Below, one piece after another: positions 36,837 through 45,612 of a DNA stretch of 64,000 nucleotides (position 1 is the first letter of the stretch; the number at the start of each line of letters is the position of its first letter). Both the position numbers and the translations under genes were made by a program. Below the pieces are notes generated by a model. The model was not told the DNA's origin, made no database searches, and was given only the letters and a program-made list of their open reading frames with translations. The stretch comes from Spirochaetales bacterium (GTDB lineage Bacteria > Spirochaetota > Spirochaetia > DSM-2461), in assembly GCA_022360655.1 (NCBI GenBank), contig JAKSCK010000240.1:306665-370664 (forward strand). The letters run 5' to 3'.

Positions 36837-36995
36837 TTACGCGGTGACATCAAGTTGGGAGCCCACTCCTTCCTCCACAGGGGCTTTTTCTGGTGGATTG
36901 GGGGAGGCTTCTTGGGGTTTGATGGATTCTGGTGGGAGCTGTGGAGGTTCGATTGGGACATCCGTACCTGGGGAAATGGATGGAACTTCATTCAT
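36837..36995 (-). CDS. Small Pro/Glu-rich protein (52 aa), absent from the supplied ORF track
   Basis: MNEVPSISPGTDVPIEPPQLPPESIKPQEASPNPPEKAPVEEGVGSQLDVTA*; RBS-like ATAGGAGAAAGGTC upstream; follows the helicase gene. Confidence 0.6.
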   Translation of the reverse strand: MNEVPSISPGTDVPIEPPQLPPESIKPQEASPNPPEKAPVEEGVGSQLDVTA

Positions 36996-37052
36996 GACCT
37001 TTCTCCTATGGGATTCATCCCTTGGTTCAGTGAATTTAACCCCGTTAACCCG

Positions 37053-39089
37053 TTATTTCCAGGGCATGTTGGAGAAAAACGAACTCACATCATCGCCATG
37101 GGAAACCGGATCATCATCCTCAGCATTCTCCATCAAATCCTGGGGAATCTCCTCAAGGAAGGGGGAGGGGATACAAGCTATAGTCTCAAGGCGAATGCGT
37201 CGGGTTTGACAGGAGGAAATGTAGAGTTTTTTTCGAGCCCGGGTGATGGCCACATAGAATAATCGTCGTTCTTCTTCCATGGATTTGGGATCTTCTTCCA
37301 CACTTTTGGCATGGGGAACAATTCCATCTTCCACTCCTGCTAAGAACACAACATCAAATTCCAGCCCCTTAGAGGCATGGATGGTCATGAGATTGACTTT
37401 TCCAGCTTCCGCATCATCCAGTTCATCCCGGGCATTGAGGGTGATGCGATTCAGCCATCGGGTGAGGGTGGGTTCTAAGTTATCTGGATTGCTTTCCCAT
37501 CGGGCCAAAAATTCCGAAAAATGCTGAATGTTTTCATAACGCCATTTGGCAATTTTCTCATTGTTCCGGAATTCTTGAACAAGGTGGCCCCAGTAATTCA
37601 CCTCTTCCAAGAGCTCATTGAAGGTTCCGGCCAAGGCACTTTTTGCCCCTTCTTCGGTTTCAAACAAATCCCGATACTTTTCAATCAAATCCACAAACTC
37701 GGCCAAACCACCCCGGATTTTTTCTGAGACTCCAGCTCCATCAAAAACAATCTGGCAGATGGCAGAATAGAGGGAACAGCCTTTTTGGCGGGAGAGGTTC
37801 ACAATTGTTTCTAAGGTGGTTTTTCCCACACCCCGCCTGGGTGTATTCACAATGCGCAGGAGATTCACATCATCGTCGGGATTATCAATCACCCGAAGGT
37901 AGCCAATCATGTCCTTGATTTCCGGACGTTGGAAGAAACTGGTGCCTCCACTCATGGTGTAGGGCAGATTATGGGCCAGAAGAGCATCTTCAATGCCCTT
38001 GGTGAGGGCATTGGTGCGCACAAGAATTCCCACCTGATCATAGGCCAGACCTTCGGTAGCTCGAAGCGCTCCAATGGTTTCGGCAATGAATGTGCCTTCC
38101 TCGGTTTCATTTTCTGGTGAGGCCAAGCGCAGGGTCATTTCTTCATGGCCATCGTCAGTCCAAAGTTCCTTATCTTTCCGGTCTGTGTTGTTGGCAATCA
38201 CCGCATTGGCGGCTTTGAGAATGGTTCCCGTGGAGCGGTAATTTCGCTCCAGTTTGATTTCCTTGAGCTCGCTGAAATCTTTTTCAAAGTTGAGGATGTT
38301 GGTGTAATCCGCTCCGCGCCAGGAATAGATGCTCTGATCATCATCACCCACGCAGCAGAGGTTGCGGTGGGTGAAGGCCATGTGCTTCACAAAGCGGTAC
38401 TGAATGCGGCTGGTGTCTTGGAATTCGTCCACCATGATGTAGCGGTAGCGGGCACGGTATTCTGCCAGAATGTCTGGATGCTCTTCAAAGATCTGCAGGG
38501 GACGAATGATGAGATCATCAAAATCCACGGCATTATGGAGCTTCATGAGCTCATGGTATTCCTCGTAGAGGGGCCGATGCACATCAATGGCGCTGTCCCA
38601 AGGTTGACGCTGAGTTTTGATGTCGCTGAAAAGGGCGGCCAAAGCATTGAGTTCTGCCGGCTCATGGGTGAGCTTGAGTTCACGGGAGGCCTCCCGCAAA
38701 CAGGAGAGCTTGTCTGAGGAATCATAGATGGTGAAGTTGGGGCGATAGCCCAACACCGCGGAGCGGTCGCGCAGGATGCGCACACCAAAGGCGTGAAAGG
38801 TGGACACGGTGAGATTAGAAAGCTTTCTTCCAGTAAGGGATTTCACCCGGCCTTCCATTTCTCGGGCGGCTTTATTGGTGAAGGTGAGGGCCAAAATCGC
38901 AGACTGTGGAATGCCTTGCTCTAGCATCTGAGCAATACGGGTGGTCACCACACCGGTTTTTCCACTACCGGCTCCTGCCACAATCAATAAGGGGCCATCG
39001 ATGGTGTCCACAGCGTCACGCTGCTGAGGATTGAGCCGGGCTTTAACGGCTTGCAAGTCTTCTGGCGGTTTTTGTGTTTTCTTAGACAT
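37053..39089 (-). CDS. UvrD/Rep/PcrA-type superfamily 1 helicase
   Basis: LNPQQRDAVDTIDGPLLIVAGAGSGKTGVVTTRI; VDEFQDTSRIQY; VGDDDQSIYSWRGAD; LMTIHASKGLEFDVVFLAGVEDG; VAITRARKKLYIS. Confidence 0.96.
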   Translation of the reverse strand: MSKKTQKPPEDLQAVKARLNPQQRDAVDTIDGPLLIVAGAGSGKTGVVTTRIAQMLEQGIPQSAILALTFTNKAAREMEGRVKSLTGRKLSNLTVSTFHAFGVRILRDRSAVLGYRPNFTIYDSSDKLSCLREASRELKLTHEPAELNALAALFSDIKTQRQPWDSAIDVHRPLYEEYHELMKLHNAVDFDDLIIRPLQIFEEHPDILAEYRARYRYIMVDEFQDTSRIQYRFVKHMAFTHRNLCCVGDDDQSIYSWRGADYTNILNFEKDFSELKEIKLERNYRSTGTILKAANAVIANNTDRKDKELWTDDGHEEMTLRLASPENETEEGTFIAETIGALRATEGLAYDQVGILVRTNALTKGIEDALLAHNLPYTMSGGTSFFQRPEIKDMIGYLRVIDNPDDDVNLLRIVNTPRRGVGKTTLETIVNLSRQKGCSLYSAICQIVFDGAGVSEKIRGGLAEFVDLIEKYRDLFETEEGAKSALAGTFNELLEEVNYWGHLVQEFRNNEKIAKWRYENIQHFSEFLARWESNPDNLEPTLTRWLNRITLNARDELDDAEAGKVNLMTIHASKGLEFDVVFLAGVEDGIVPHAKSVEEDPKSMEEERRLFYVAITRARKKLYISSCQTRRIRLETIACIPSPFLEEIPQDLMENAEDDDPVSHGDDVSSFFSNMPWK

Positions 39090-39555
39090 GTTTGATGAAG
39101 AAATCCAGGGCCTCCACCCCGGCAAGAACAATGGCGGAAACAATGAGGGCGCTGATGCTCACCCCAACAAGGACGGCCAGCATGGTTTTTTTCCGACCCA
39201 AATTAAGCACCCAGGCTCCTAAGGTTCCAGTCCAAGCCCCGGTGATGGGAAGGGGAATGCCCACAAAGATGGCCACACCCCAAAAACCAAAGCGCTCCAC
39301 CTTATCCGAGAGTTTTGTTCGGGCCCGAATCACCATGGCATCAAAAAGACGTCGATAGAGACTCCAGCGGTAGAGCAGGCGATGCACTGTATCGAGAAAC
39401 ACATAGACTATGGGAGCCACCAGGGCGTTGAGAACCACACAGTAGAGGTAGGCCGCCCACCAGGGAATTCCGGCTAAGAGGGCATAGGGCAATCCGCCGC
39501 GAAGTTCGGCAATGGGAAGTAGTGTGAGAATTGCGGTCCATATCCAATCGTTCAT
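39082..39555 (-). CDS. COG2426-like small multidrug export family membrane protein
   Basis: LTLLPIAELRGGLPYALLAGIPWW; VERFGFWGVAIFVGIPLPITGAWTGTLGAW. Confidence 0.82.
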   Translation of the reverse strand: MNDWIWTAILTLLPIAELRGGLPYALLAGIPWWAAYLYCVVLNALVAPIVYVFLDTVHRLLYRWSLYRRLFDAMVIRARTKLSDKVERFGFWGVAIFVGIPLPITGAWTGTLGAWVLNLGRKKTMLAVLVGVSISALIVSAIVLAGVEALDFFIKHV

Positions 39556-39656
39556 TCCAGCCAGAATGCCGCCTGAGCAGAGAGAGGTCAAGAGGATGGA
39601 GCAGGAGAATGGCATCTCAGAACCCCGGCGCGGAGCGACGGGGTCGATCGAAAGAA

Positions 39657-40535
39657 TTAGGAAAATCGGTGACGTGCCAAATCCCGCAGGAGCCGTTCCA
39701 TGGTGCGAAACGAGACCGCCTGGAGCGTTCCAGGTCCATCTCCTGGCCCATGATTCACCTTCCAAGAGGGGGGGAGATAGGAGCGAACCTCGGCTCGGAG
39801 TTCCTGAGGACTTTGATTCTTGGAGGCTTGATTGGCACGAATCTGTAGAGCTTGGGCTTCGTTTTTGGGCAGAAGGGAAAGGCGTAGGGCGGGATAACCG
39901 GCTAACAAAAGGCCGAGATCATCGGAGAAGAGGGGATTGATTCGGTTGTTCTGGCCATGGTTCCAGTCCAGAAGAACCTGTTCCATGTCTTCCAGTTGGC
40001 GTTGCGTTTGAGGGTTTGGATGAGAAAAGCCTGGTCCCATTCCCCAGAGGGGGGTGTTGCCAATCCCACACATATCAAAAACAAAAAAGAGGAGATTCTT
40101 GGCTCTGATTTTCTGGAGATTTTGGGCAAAGGCCCAGGATCCTTGGTTTTGGGGACCCTGTTCTGGTGTGAGTTCTTCCCCATCGGTAAAAAGAATGCCA
40201 GGGGTGTTCTTCCAACCCTGGTAACGCATTTGCTCCCAATGGGCCATGAGCTGAAACACGGCGGCGGCATTGTCATTGGCGCCTGGTGTGCCATGGACGC
40301 GGTCGTAATGGGCCACAAAGAGCACGCGTTTGGCACCATCATCGGGGCCGGACTGGGGAGGAGGCAAGAGGATGTGGCGAAAGTCTTGGATGGTGAGCAC
40401 TTCAAAAGGAATGTCGCGTCGGTGAAGGGAGGCGCAGAGCTGGTCAAAGCGATGGGCTTGGGGCTGACAAAATTGATAAAGCTCCTCAATGTCCTGATGG
40501 GGCAAGGGAAGACGTGTGGAAAGGGAGAGGGCCAT
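39657..40535 (-). CDS. M28-like zinc exopeptidase
   Basis: VLFVAHYDRVHGTPGANDNAAAVFQLMAHW; ILFTDGEEL; FFVFDMCGIGN. Confidence 0.75.
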   Translation of the reverse strand: MALSLSTRLPLPHQDIEELYQFCQPQAHRFDQLCASLHRRDIPFEVLTIQDFRHILLPPPQSGPDDGAKRVLFVAHYDRVHGTPGANDNAAAVFQLMAHWEQMRYQGWKNTPGILFTDGEELTPEQGPQNQGSWAFAQNLQKIRAKNLLFFVFDMCGIGNTPLWGMGPGFSHPNPQTQRQLEDMEQVLLDWNHGQNNRINPLFSDDLGLLLAGYPALRLSLLPKNEAQALQIRANQASKNQSPQELRAEVRSYLPPSWKVNHGPGDGPGTLQAVSFRTMERLLRDLARHRFS

Positions 40536-40861
40536 GGTGGGAAGTATAGGCGATGAGAGCGATTTCTGGGGAGCTTTTCTCCCTGGGATTCCTCTCTCCT
40601 CTTCGCTCCATCTTGACCCTTCTAAGCCCACCTCTATACTAGGGAAGAAGTAGGTTGACCTAAGAATGCCCAAGACGTTTTGGAGCATTGTTCAGCCTTT
40701 TTGATGAGCCATTGAGGCCTTTTCACAATTTCCTGATGATGGAAAGGTGCCGCTCTGGAGAATTAAAGAATTGCTGCTTGAAGGCAATATTTAATTTGAC
40801 CCCATATTTGAGCTTCTGAGAACTTTTTACGTGGTTCTCGGATCTTTAAGAGGAATAAACC

Positions 40862-42517
40862 ATGCTTGAAGCGCTAAAAAAGAACGCATTTAACGGTAAG
40901 CGGAAGGGCCCTGTGGTTCTCTGCATTATGGACGGTGTTGGTTACGGTGCCTTTGAAGATGGCGATGCCGTCAAGGCTGCCCATACAGAATATTTGAATG
41001 AGGCCATGGCCACATGGCCCCAGGCCAAACTCAAGGCTCATGGAAAAGCGGTGGGACTGCCCTCTGATGATGATATGGGCAACTCAGAAGTGGGACACAA
41101 TGCCATGGGATGTGGTCGTGTTTTTGCTCAGGGTGCGAAGCTTGTGAACCAGTCCATTGAAACCGGTTCCCTCTTCCAGGGGGATGCTTGGACCCAGCTC
41201 ACCGCCAATGCCAAGTCCAATGCTTCCACTCTCCATTTCATTGGTTTGCTCTCCGATGGTGGTGTGCATTCCCACATTGATCAGCTCAAAGCCCTGGTGG
41301 AAGGGGCCAAGAAGGATGGTGTGGCCAAGGTGCGCATCCATGCTTTGTTGGATGGACGGGATGTGGGGGAAACCAGCGCATTGGATTACTTCACTCCTTT
41401 TGAAGCCTTTTTAGCCAAACTTTCTGATGAAAATTTTGACGCCCGCTTTGCCTCTGGTGGCGGCCGGATGAACATCACCATGGACCGCTATGATGCGGAT
41501 TGGAGCATGGTGGAGCGGGGTTGGAAGACCCATGTTTTGGCAGAAGGTGATGTGTTTGCCAGCGCCACTGAGGCCATCACCACCCTCCGGGAGCGCAGCG
41601 GAGCCATTGACCAGGACCTCCCCGCCTTTGTGGTGGCTGGTGAGGATGGCAAGCCTGCTGGTCCCATCGTGGATGGCGATTCGGTTGTGCTCTTTAACTT
41701 CCGGGGAGACCGGGCCATTGAGCTATCCAAAGCCTTTGAAGATGGCGATGACTTTGACAAATTTGACAGAGTTCGCGTTCCCAATGTGGTGTATGCCGGC
41801 ATGATGGAATATGACGGGGATGCTCACATTCCCTCCCGTTACCTGGTGACACCCCCCGCCATTGACCGCACCATGGCCGAATACCTGGTGGCCAGTGGTG
41901 TGAAGCAATTTTCCATCTCCGAAACCCAGAAATTTGGTCATGTCACCTACTTCTGGAATGGAAACCGCACAGGATATTTCAACGATGCGGTGGAAACCTA
42001 TGTGGAAGTGCCCTCTGACATTGTTCCCTTTGAACAGCGTCCAGCTATGAAGTGCGCCGAAATTGCCGACCGTGTGATCCAAGAGGTGGAAAAGGGTGAA
42101 TTTGACTTGATCAAACTCAACTTCCCCAATGGGGACATGGTGGGACACACCGGTGTATTCCAGGCTGTATTGGCCTCCTTGGAATCCATGGATCTTCAGA
42201 TTGGCCGCATCAAAAAGGCCGTAGAAGCCGCCGGTGGTGTGCTGATTCTCACGGCCGACCATGGCAATTCGGATGACATGTATGAGCACAGCAAGAAAGG
42301 GGAATTGGTGCGCAAAGAGGATGGAAAACCCAAATCCAAAACCTCTCACTCCCTCAATCCCGTTCCCTTCCTGGTGTTTGACCCTTCTTTTGACGGGGAA
42401 TACTCCACCGAATTCCAAGAAGGCTTGGGCATCAGTTCTGTGGCCGCCACATGCATGAACCTCTTAGGATTTGAGGCGCCAGAAGATTACGATGCGAGCA
42501 TCATCAACTTTCGCTAA
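40862..42517 (+). CDS. gpmI: 2,3-bisphosphoglycerate-independent phosphoglycerate mutase
   Basis: VLCIMDGVGYGAFEDGDAV, DDMGNSEVGHNAMGCGRVFAQGAKLVNQSI, HALLDGRDVGETSAL, LTADHGNSDDM. Confidence 0.95.
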   Translation: MLEALKKNAFNGKRKGPVVLCIMDGVGYGAFEDGDAVKAAHTEYLNEAMATWPQAKLKAHGKAVGLPSDDDMGNSEVGHNAMGCGRVFAQGAKLVNQSIETGSLFQGDAWTQLTANAKSNASTLHFIGLLSDGGVHSHIDQLKALVEGAKKDGVAKVRIHALLDGRDVGETSALDYFTPFEAFLAKLSDENFDARFASGGGRMNITMDRYDADWSMVERGWKTHVLAEGDVFASATEAITTLRERSGAIDQDLPAFVVAGEDGKPAGPIVDGDSVVLFNFRGDRAIELSKAFEDGDDFDKFDRVRVPNVVYAGMMEYDGDAHIPSRYLVTPPAIDRTMAEYLVASGVKQFSISETQKFGHVTYFWNGNRTGYFNDAVETYVEVPSDIVPFEQRPAMKCAEIADRVIQEVEKGEFDLIKLNFPNGDMVGHTGVFQAVLASLESMDLQIGRIKKAVEAAGGVLILTADHGNSDDMYEHSKKGELVRKEDGKPKSKTSHSLNPVPFLVFDPSFDGEYSTEFQEGLGISSVAATCMNLLGFEAPEDYDASIINFR

Positions 42518-44018
42518 GCTCTTCCATTGCTAGAAAGCGTTTTTCTTTTTTGGAAAGACGAATAGACCGACCCCCGGCTCGCGCCGGGGGTTCTTTTTGC
42601 TGGTTGGCATTCATCGCGGTTTTCACCCAAGCCAAAACCCTTTGCCGAAGGCGGGTATTTTTGGGACAGTAGAGGAGCAAAGTCCCCCACCATGAGGGCC
42701 CTCCCAACAGAGTGATTTTCTCTCCTAGTTTCTCTTCTTTCTTCAGCAATTCATCAAGCAGGGCAAGAACCGCCTCTTTTTCCTGTGCCAATGGCAAAAG
42801 ATGGGGAAGGGCTTCCGGGGAATTTTGGACTGCGGAAAAAAGGAAGCGGTTTCGATGCTTTCCCATGGCCTTGGCCCACGGACGTAATCGTACCTGTTCT
42901 CCCCATTCCAGGGCTTGGGTGATGGCGTAGAGAATGGGCTCATCACCGCTATGGTTCGCCGTAGAGGCAAGGATGGGCAGGGCTTGTTGCATCAAATCAT
43001 CATCCCAAAGTAGAGGTATGATTGGGGTTAAATCATCCATTCCCCAGAGCTTAAGGGCCTGGAGTGCGGCCTGTCGAATCTCCAAATCCGATGCTTGGAG
43101 CGCCAATTGAAGTCGTTCTTGCCAGCCCTCCCAGTGATATTGTGCCGCAAGAAAAAAAAGCTTTGGGGACATCTCAGCAGATTCTGGCAAAGGAAATAGT
43201 CGAAGGGCCTCTTGGGCGGAATCTTCTGTTAAGAATGAAAGCATCTCTTCTGGGGGCACCAAATCGGCAGCCAGTTGAGCAAGAGCGGATTGGTCGGGGG
43301 AGGGAGATGGATGTTCTTCTCCATTCTCCGTTGAGTGTTCGTTTTCCCCATCAACAATGTGGGTGCCCTTGACCCCAAGTCGTCGTGCACTTCGGAATGC
43401 CACTTCCTTCTCTTCAAAACTCTGGTCCCATGTCATCCATTCTTCCATGAGCCCTCGTTGATCCGGGTGAGTGGGGTCTAAACCTTCCATCACCAGCAAA
43501 CAATCCAAGGGGGGGAGGGAGGCAGGATGGAGGGCATACATATCGGCAAAATCCCCTTTGATGCGTTTTCCTGCAGCCCGTCGGACCTGAGGATTGGGAT
43601 CATGCCGAAGAATCCGAGAAAGCTTGGTGTACAGACGTTCGCGTTCTTCTTGAGAGGAGAGGAAGCGAAGCGTATCCAGACGAAGGATGGGATCAGAATC
43701 CTCCAAACCCTGGAAGAGGAGGGGGAGTTGTTGGGTTTTGTGAGAATGAAGCATCAGATAAAGCCGGCCCAAGCGACGAAAACAGAAATCAGAGTCACGG
43801 GCCATGGTCTCCCATTCATAAGAGGTCTTGCCTCGAAAATAGACTTGGCTAGCCTCTTGAGCCAGTTTTTTTGAGGGCTTAGGCCCAAGGCCCAGGCATA
43901 TTCCTGTGGCCAATGGATGGGGGGAAATGCGGCGAGAAAGGCGTTTGAGAGCCGGAGAAACACGGCCTTTTTTCATTTTTTGAGCAATCTGCCAAGCGTC
44001 CACCGCTTTTGTTTTCAT
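42504..44018 (-). CDS. HEAT-repeat-like hypothetical protein
   Basis: Alpha-helical repeats (SDPILRLDTLRFLSSQEERERLYTKLSRILRHDPNPQVRRAAGKRI; LQASDLEIRQAALQALKLWGMDDLTPIIPLL); start overlaps glpK stop. Confidence 0.65.
   Translation of the reverse strand: MKTKAVDAWQIAQKMKKGRVSPALKRLSRRISPHPLATGICLGLGPKPSKKLAQEASQVYFRGKTSYEWETMARDSDFCFRRLGRLYLMLHSHKTQQLPLLFQGLEDSDPILRLDTLRFLSSQEERERLYTKLSRILRHDPNPQVRRAAGKRIKGDFADMYALHPASLPPLDCLLVMEGLDPTHPDQRGLMEEWMTWDQSFEEKEVAFRSARRLGVKGTHIVDGENEHSTENGEEHPSPSPDQSALAQLAADLVPPEEMLSFLTEDSAQEALRLFPLPESAEMSPKLFFLAAQYHWEGWQERLQLALQASDLEIRQAALQALKLWGMDDLTPIIPLLWDDDLMQQALPILASTANHSGDEPILYAITQALEWGEQVRLRPWAKAMGKHRNRFLFSAVQNSPEALPHLLPLAQEKEAVLALLDELLKKEEKLGEKITLLGGPSWWGTLLLYCPKNTRLRQRVLAWVKTAMNANQQKEPPARAGGRSIRLSKKEKRFLAMEELSES
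42571..42600 (+). terminator. Terminator of gpmI lying inside the 3' coding end of the convergent gene
   Basis: ACCCCCGGC-TCGC-GCCGGGGGT followed by TCTTTTT. Confidence 0.85.
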
Positions 44019-45508
44019 CAGGGGCCTACCGCCTGTTTGACGGCCTTGACCCATTCTGAATATTTTTGAATCCGGAGGCTTTCTTCCATGGTTGGTGTGA
44101 AAACAGTGGGTGTTCCTGGTGCAGGTAGGGTGGCCGGATCATTCCATAATCCCACTCCCAAACCTGCCATGAGTGCTGCGCCTAATGCCGTTGTTTCTAC
44201 TGAGGCTGGACGTTCAACAGGAATCCCCAAAAAATCGGCTTGAACACGCATCAGGATGGCGCTCTGAGAGGCCCCCCCATCCACTTTCATACGGTTCAAT
44301 TGACGACCAGAATCTTCCATCATCACGTTAATCACGTCTTTACTGCGGAAAGCAATGGCTTCAATAAAGGCCCGACAGATATGGGCTTTCTTGCTGGCTC
44401 TGGTGAGACCTGTTAGGGCTCCCCGGGCATGGGAGGACCACCATGGAGTTCCCAGGCCTTGGAAGGCCGGAACCATATGCACTCCACCAGAATCCGCAAC
44501 GGATTCCGCCAGGGTATCAATCTCTTGGACATTGTTGACAAGGCCTAAATCATCCCGTAACCACTGCAGTGATGCCCCTGCCATAAACACACTGCCTTCA
44601 AGGGCATAGGTGAGTTGTCCACCCATTCCCCAGGCCACGGTAGAAAGCAATCCACCAGGAGATTGCACAGGCTGATCACCCACATTCATCAACATGAAGC
44701 AGCCTGTACCATAGGTGTTTTTCACATCTCCTGGTTCAAAAGCTTTGTGACCAAATAAGGCTGCATGCTGATCACCAGCAATGCCTGTAACAGGAAGAGA
44801 GCGCCCAAATAATGTGGATTCAGTGTCTCCAAAATGGCCAATAGAGGGACGAATCTCTGGAAGAATGGCTGGTGGAATCTCAAGGATACTCAGCATGTGA
44901 TCATCCCACTGACCGTCTTTGAGATTCATCAAGAGGGTGCGGGAGGCATTGCTCACATCTGTGGCATGGATCCGGCCACCAGTGAGATTCCAGAGAAGCC
45001 ATGAATCAATGGTTCCAAAGGCAATTTCACCCTGTTCTGCTCGTTTTTGGAGCTCAGGATCATTCTCAAGCATCCATTTGATTTTGGTTCCAGAAAAATA
45101 GGGATCCAGCATGAGTCCAGTTCGTTGACGCACATCTTTCTCATGTCCGGCCTGTTTGAGGCGTGAACAGATTTCTGCACTGCGTCGGCATTGCCAAACA
45201 ATGGCCCTGGAGACGGGCTTGCCCGTGGCTTTTTCCCACAGTACCGTCGTTTCCCGTTGATTGGTGATTCCAATGGCCGCAATTTTTTCGATGCCCCCCG
45301 GAGCTTCTGCCAAAGCTTGCCGGGCCACAGCCAGTTGGGTGGCCCATATCTCTTGTGCATCATGTTCCACCCACGATTCTCGTGGAGTGTATTGGGTGAA
45401 TTCCCGTTGAGCACTGGAGACGGGACGGCCGTTGGCATCAAAAACGATGGCTCGAGAGCTTGTGGTACCTTGATCAAGGGCCAGGACATAGCGGTTCATG
45501 CTGTTCAT
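44018..45508 (-). CDS. glpK: Glycerol kinase
   Basis: YVLALDQGTTSSRAIVFDANGRPVSSAQREFTQYTPRESWVEHDAQEIW; GITNQRETTVLWEKATGKPV; KVDGGASQSAILMRVQADFL. Confidence 0.97.
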   Translation of the reverse strand: MNSMNRYVLALDQGTTSSRAIVFDANGRPVSSAQREFTQYTPRESWVEHDAQEIWATQLAVARQALAEAPGGIEKIAAIGITNQRETTVLWEKATGKPVSRAIVWQCRRSAEICSRLKQAGHEKDVRQRTGLMLDPYFSGTKIKWMLENDPELQKRAEQGEIAFGTIDSWLLWNLTGGRIHATDVSNASRTLLMNLKDGQWDDHMLSILEIPPAILPEIRPSIGHFGDTESTLFGRSLPVTGIAGDQHAALFGHKAFEPGDVKNTYGTGCFMLMNVGDQPVQSPGGLLSTVAWGMGGQLTYALEGSVFMAGASLQWLRDDLGLVNNVQEIDTLAESVADSGGVHMVPAFQGLGTPWWSSHARGALTGLTRASKKAHICRAFIEAIAFRSKDVINVMMEDSGRQLNRMKVDGGASQSAILMRVQADFLGIPVERPASVETTALGAALMAGLGVGLWNDPATLPAPGTPTVFTPTMEESLRIQKYSEWVKAVKQAVGP

Positions 45509-45612
45509 TATCCTCCTCGAACCACAGGTTGTCGATGATAGTTTTTTGTCTTCCTTATCAGGATTTGTGCTGGAAATTGGATGGATGAGGATGAGGAGCC
45601 TATAATGATGGT

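Noticed and set aside
41723-42418. 231-aa minus-strand ORF inside gpmI
   Set aside because: Antisense shadow of a well-supported phosphoglycerate mutase.
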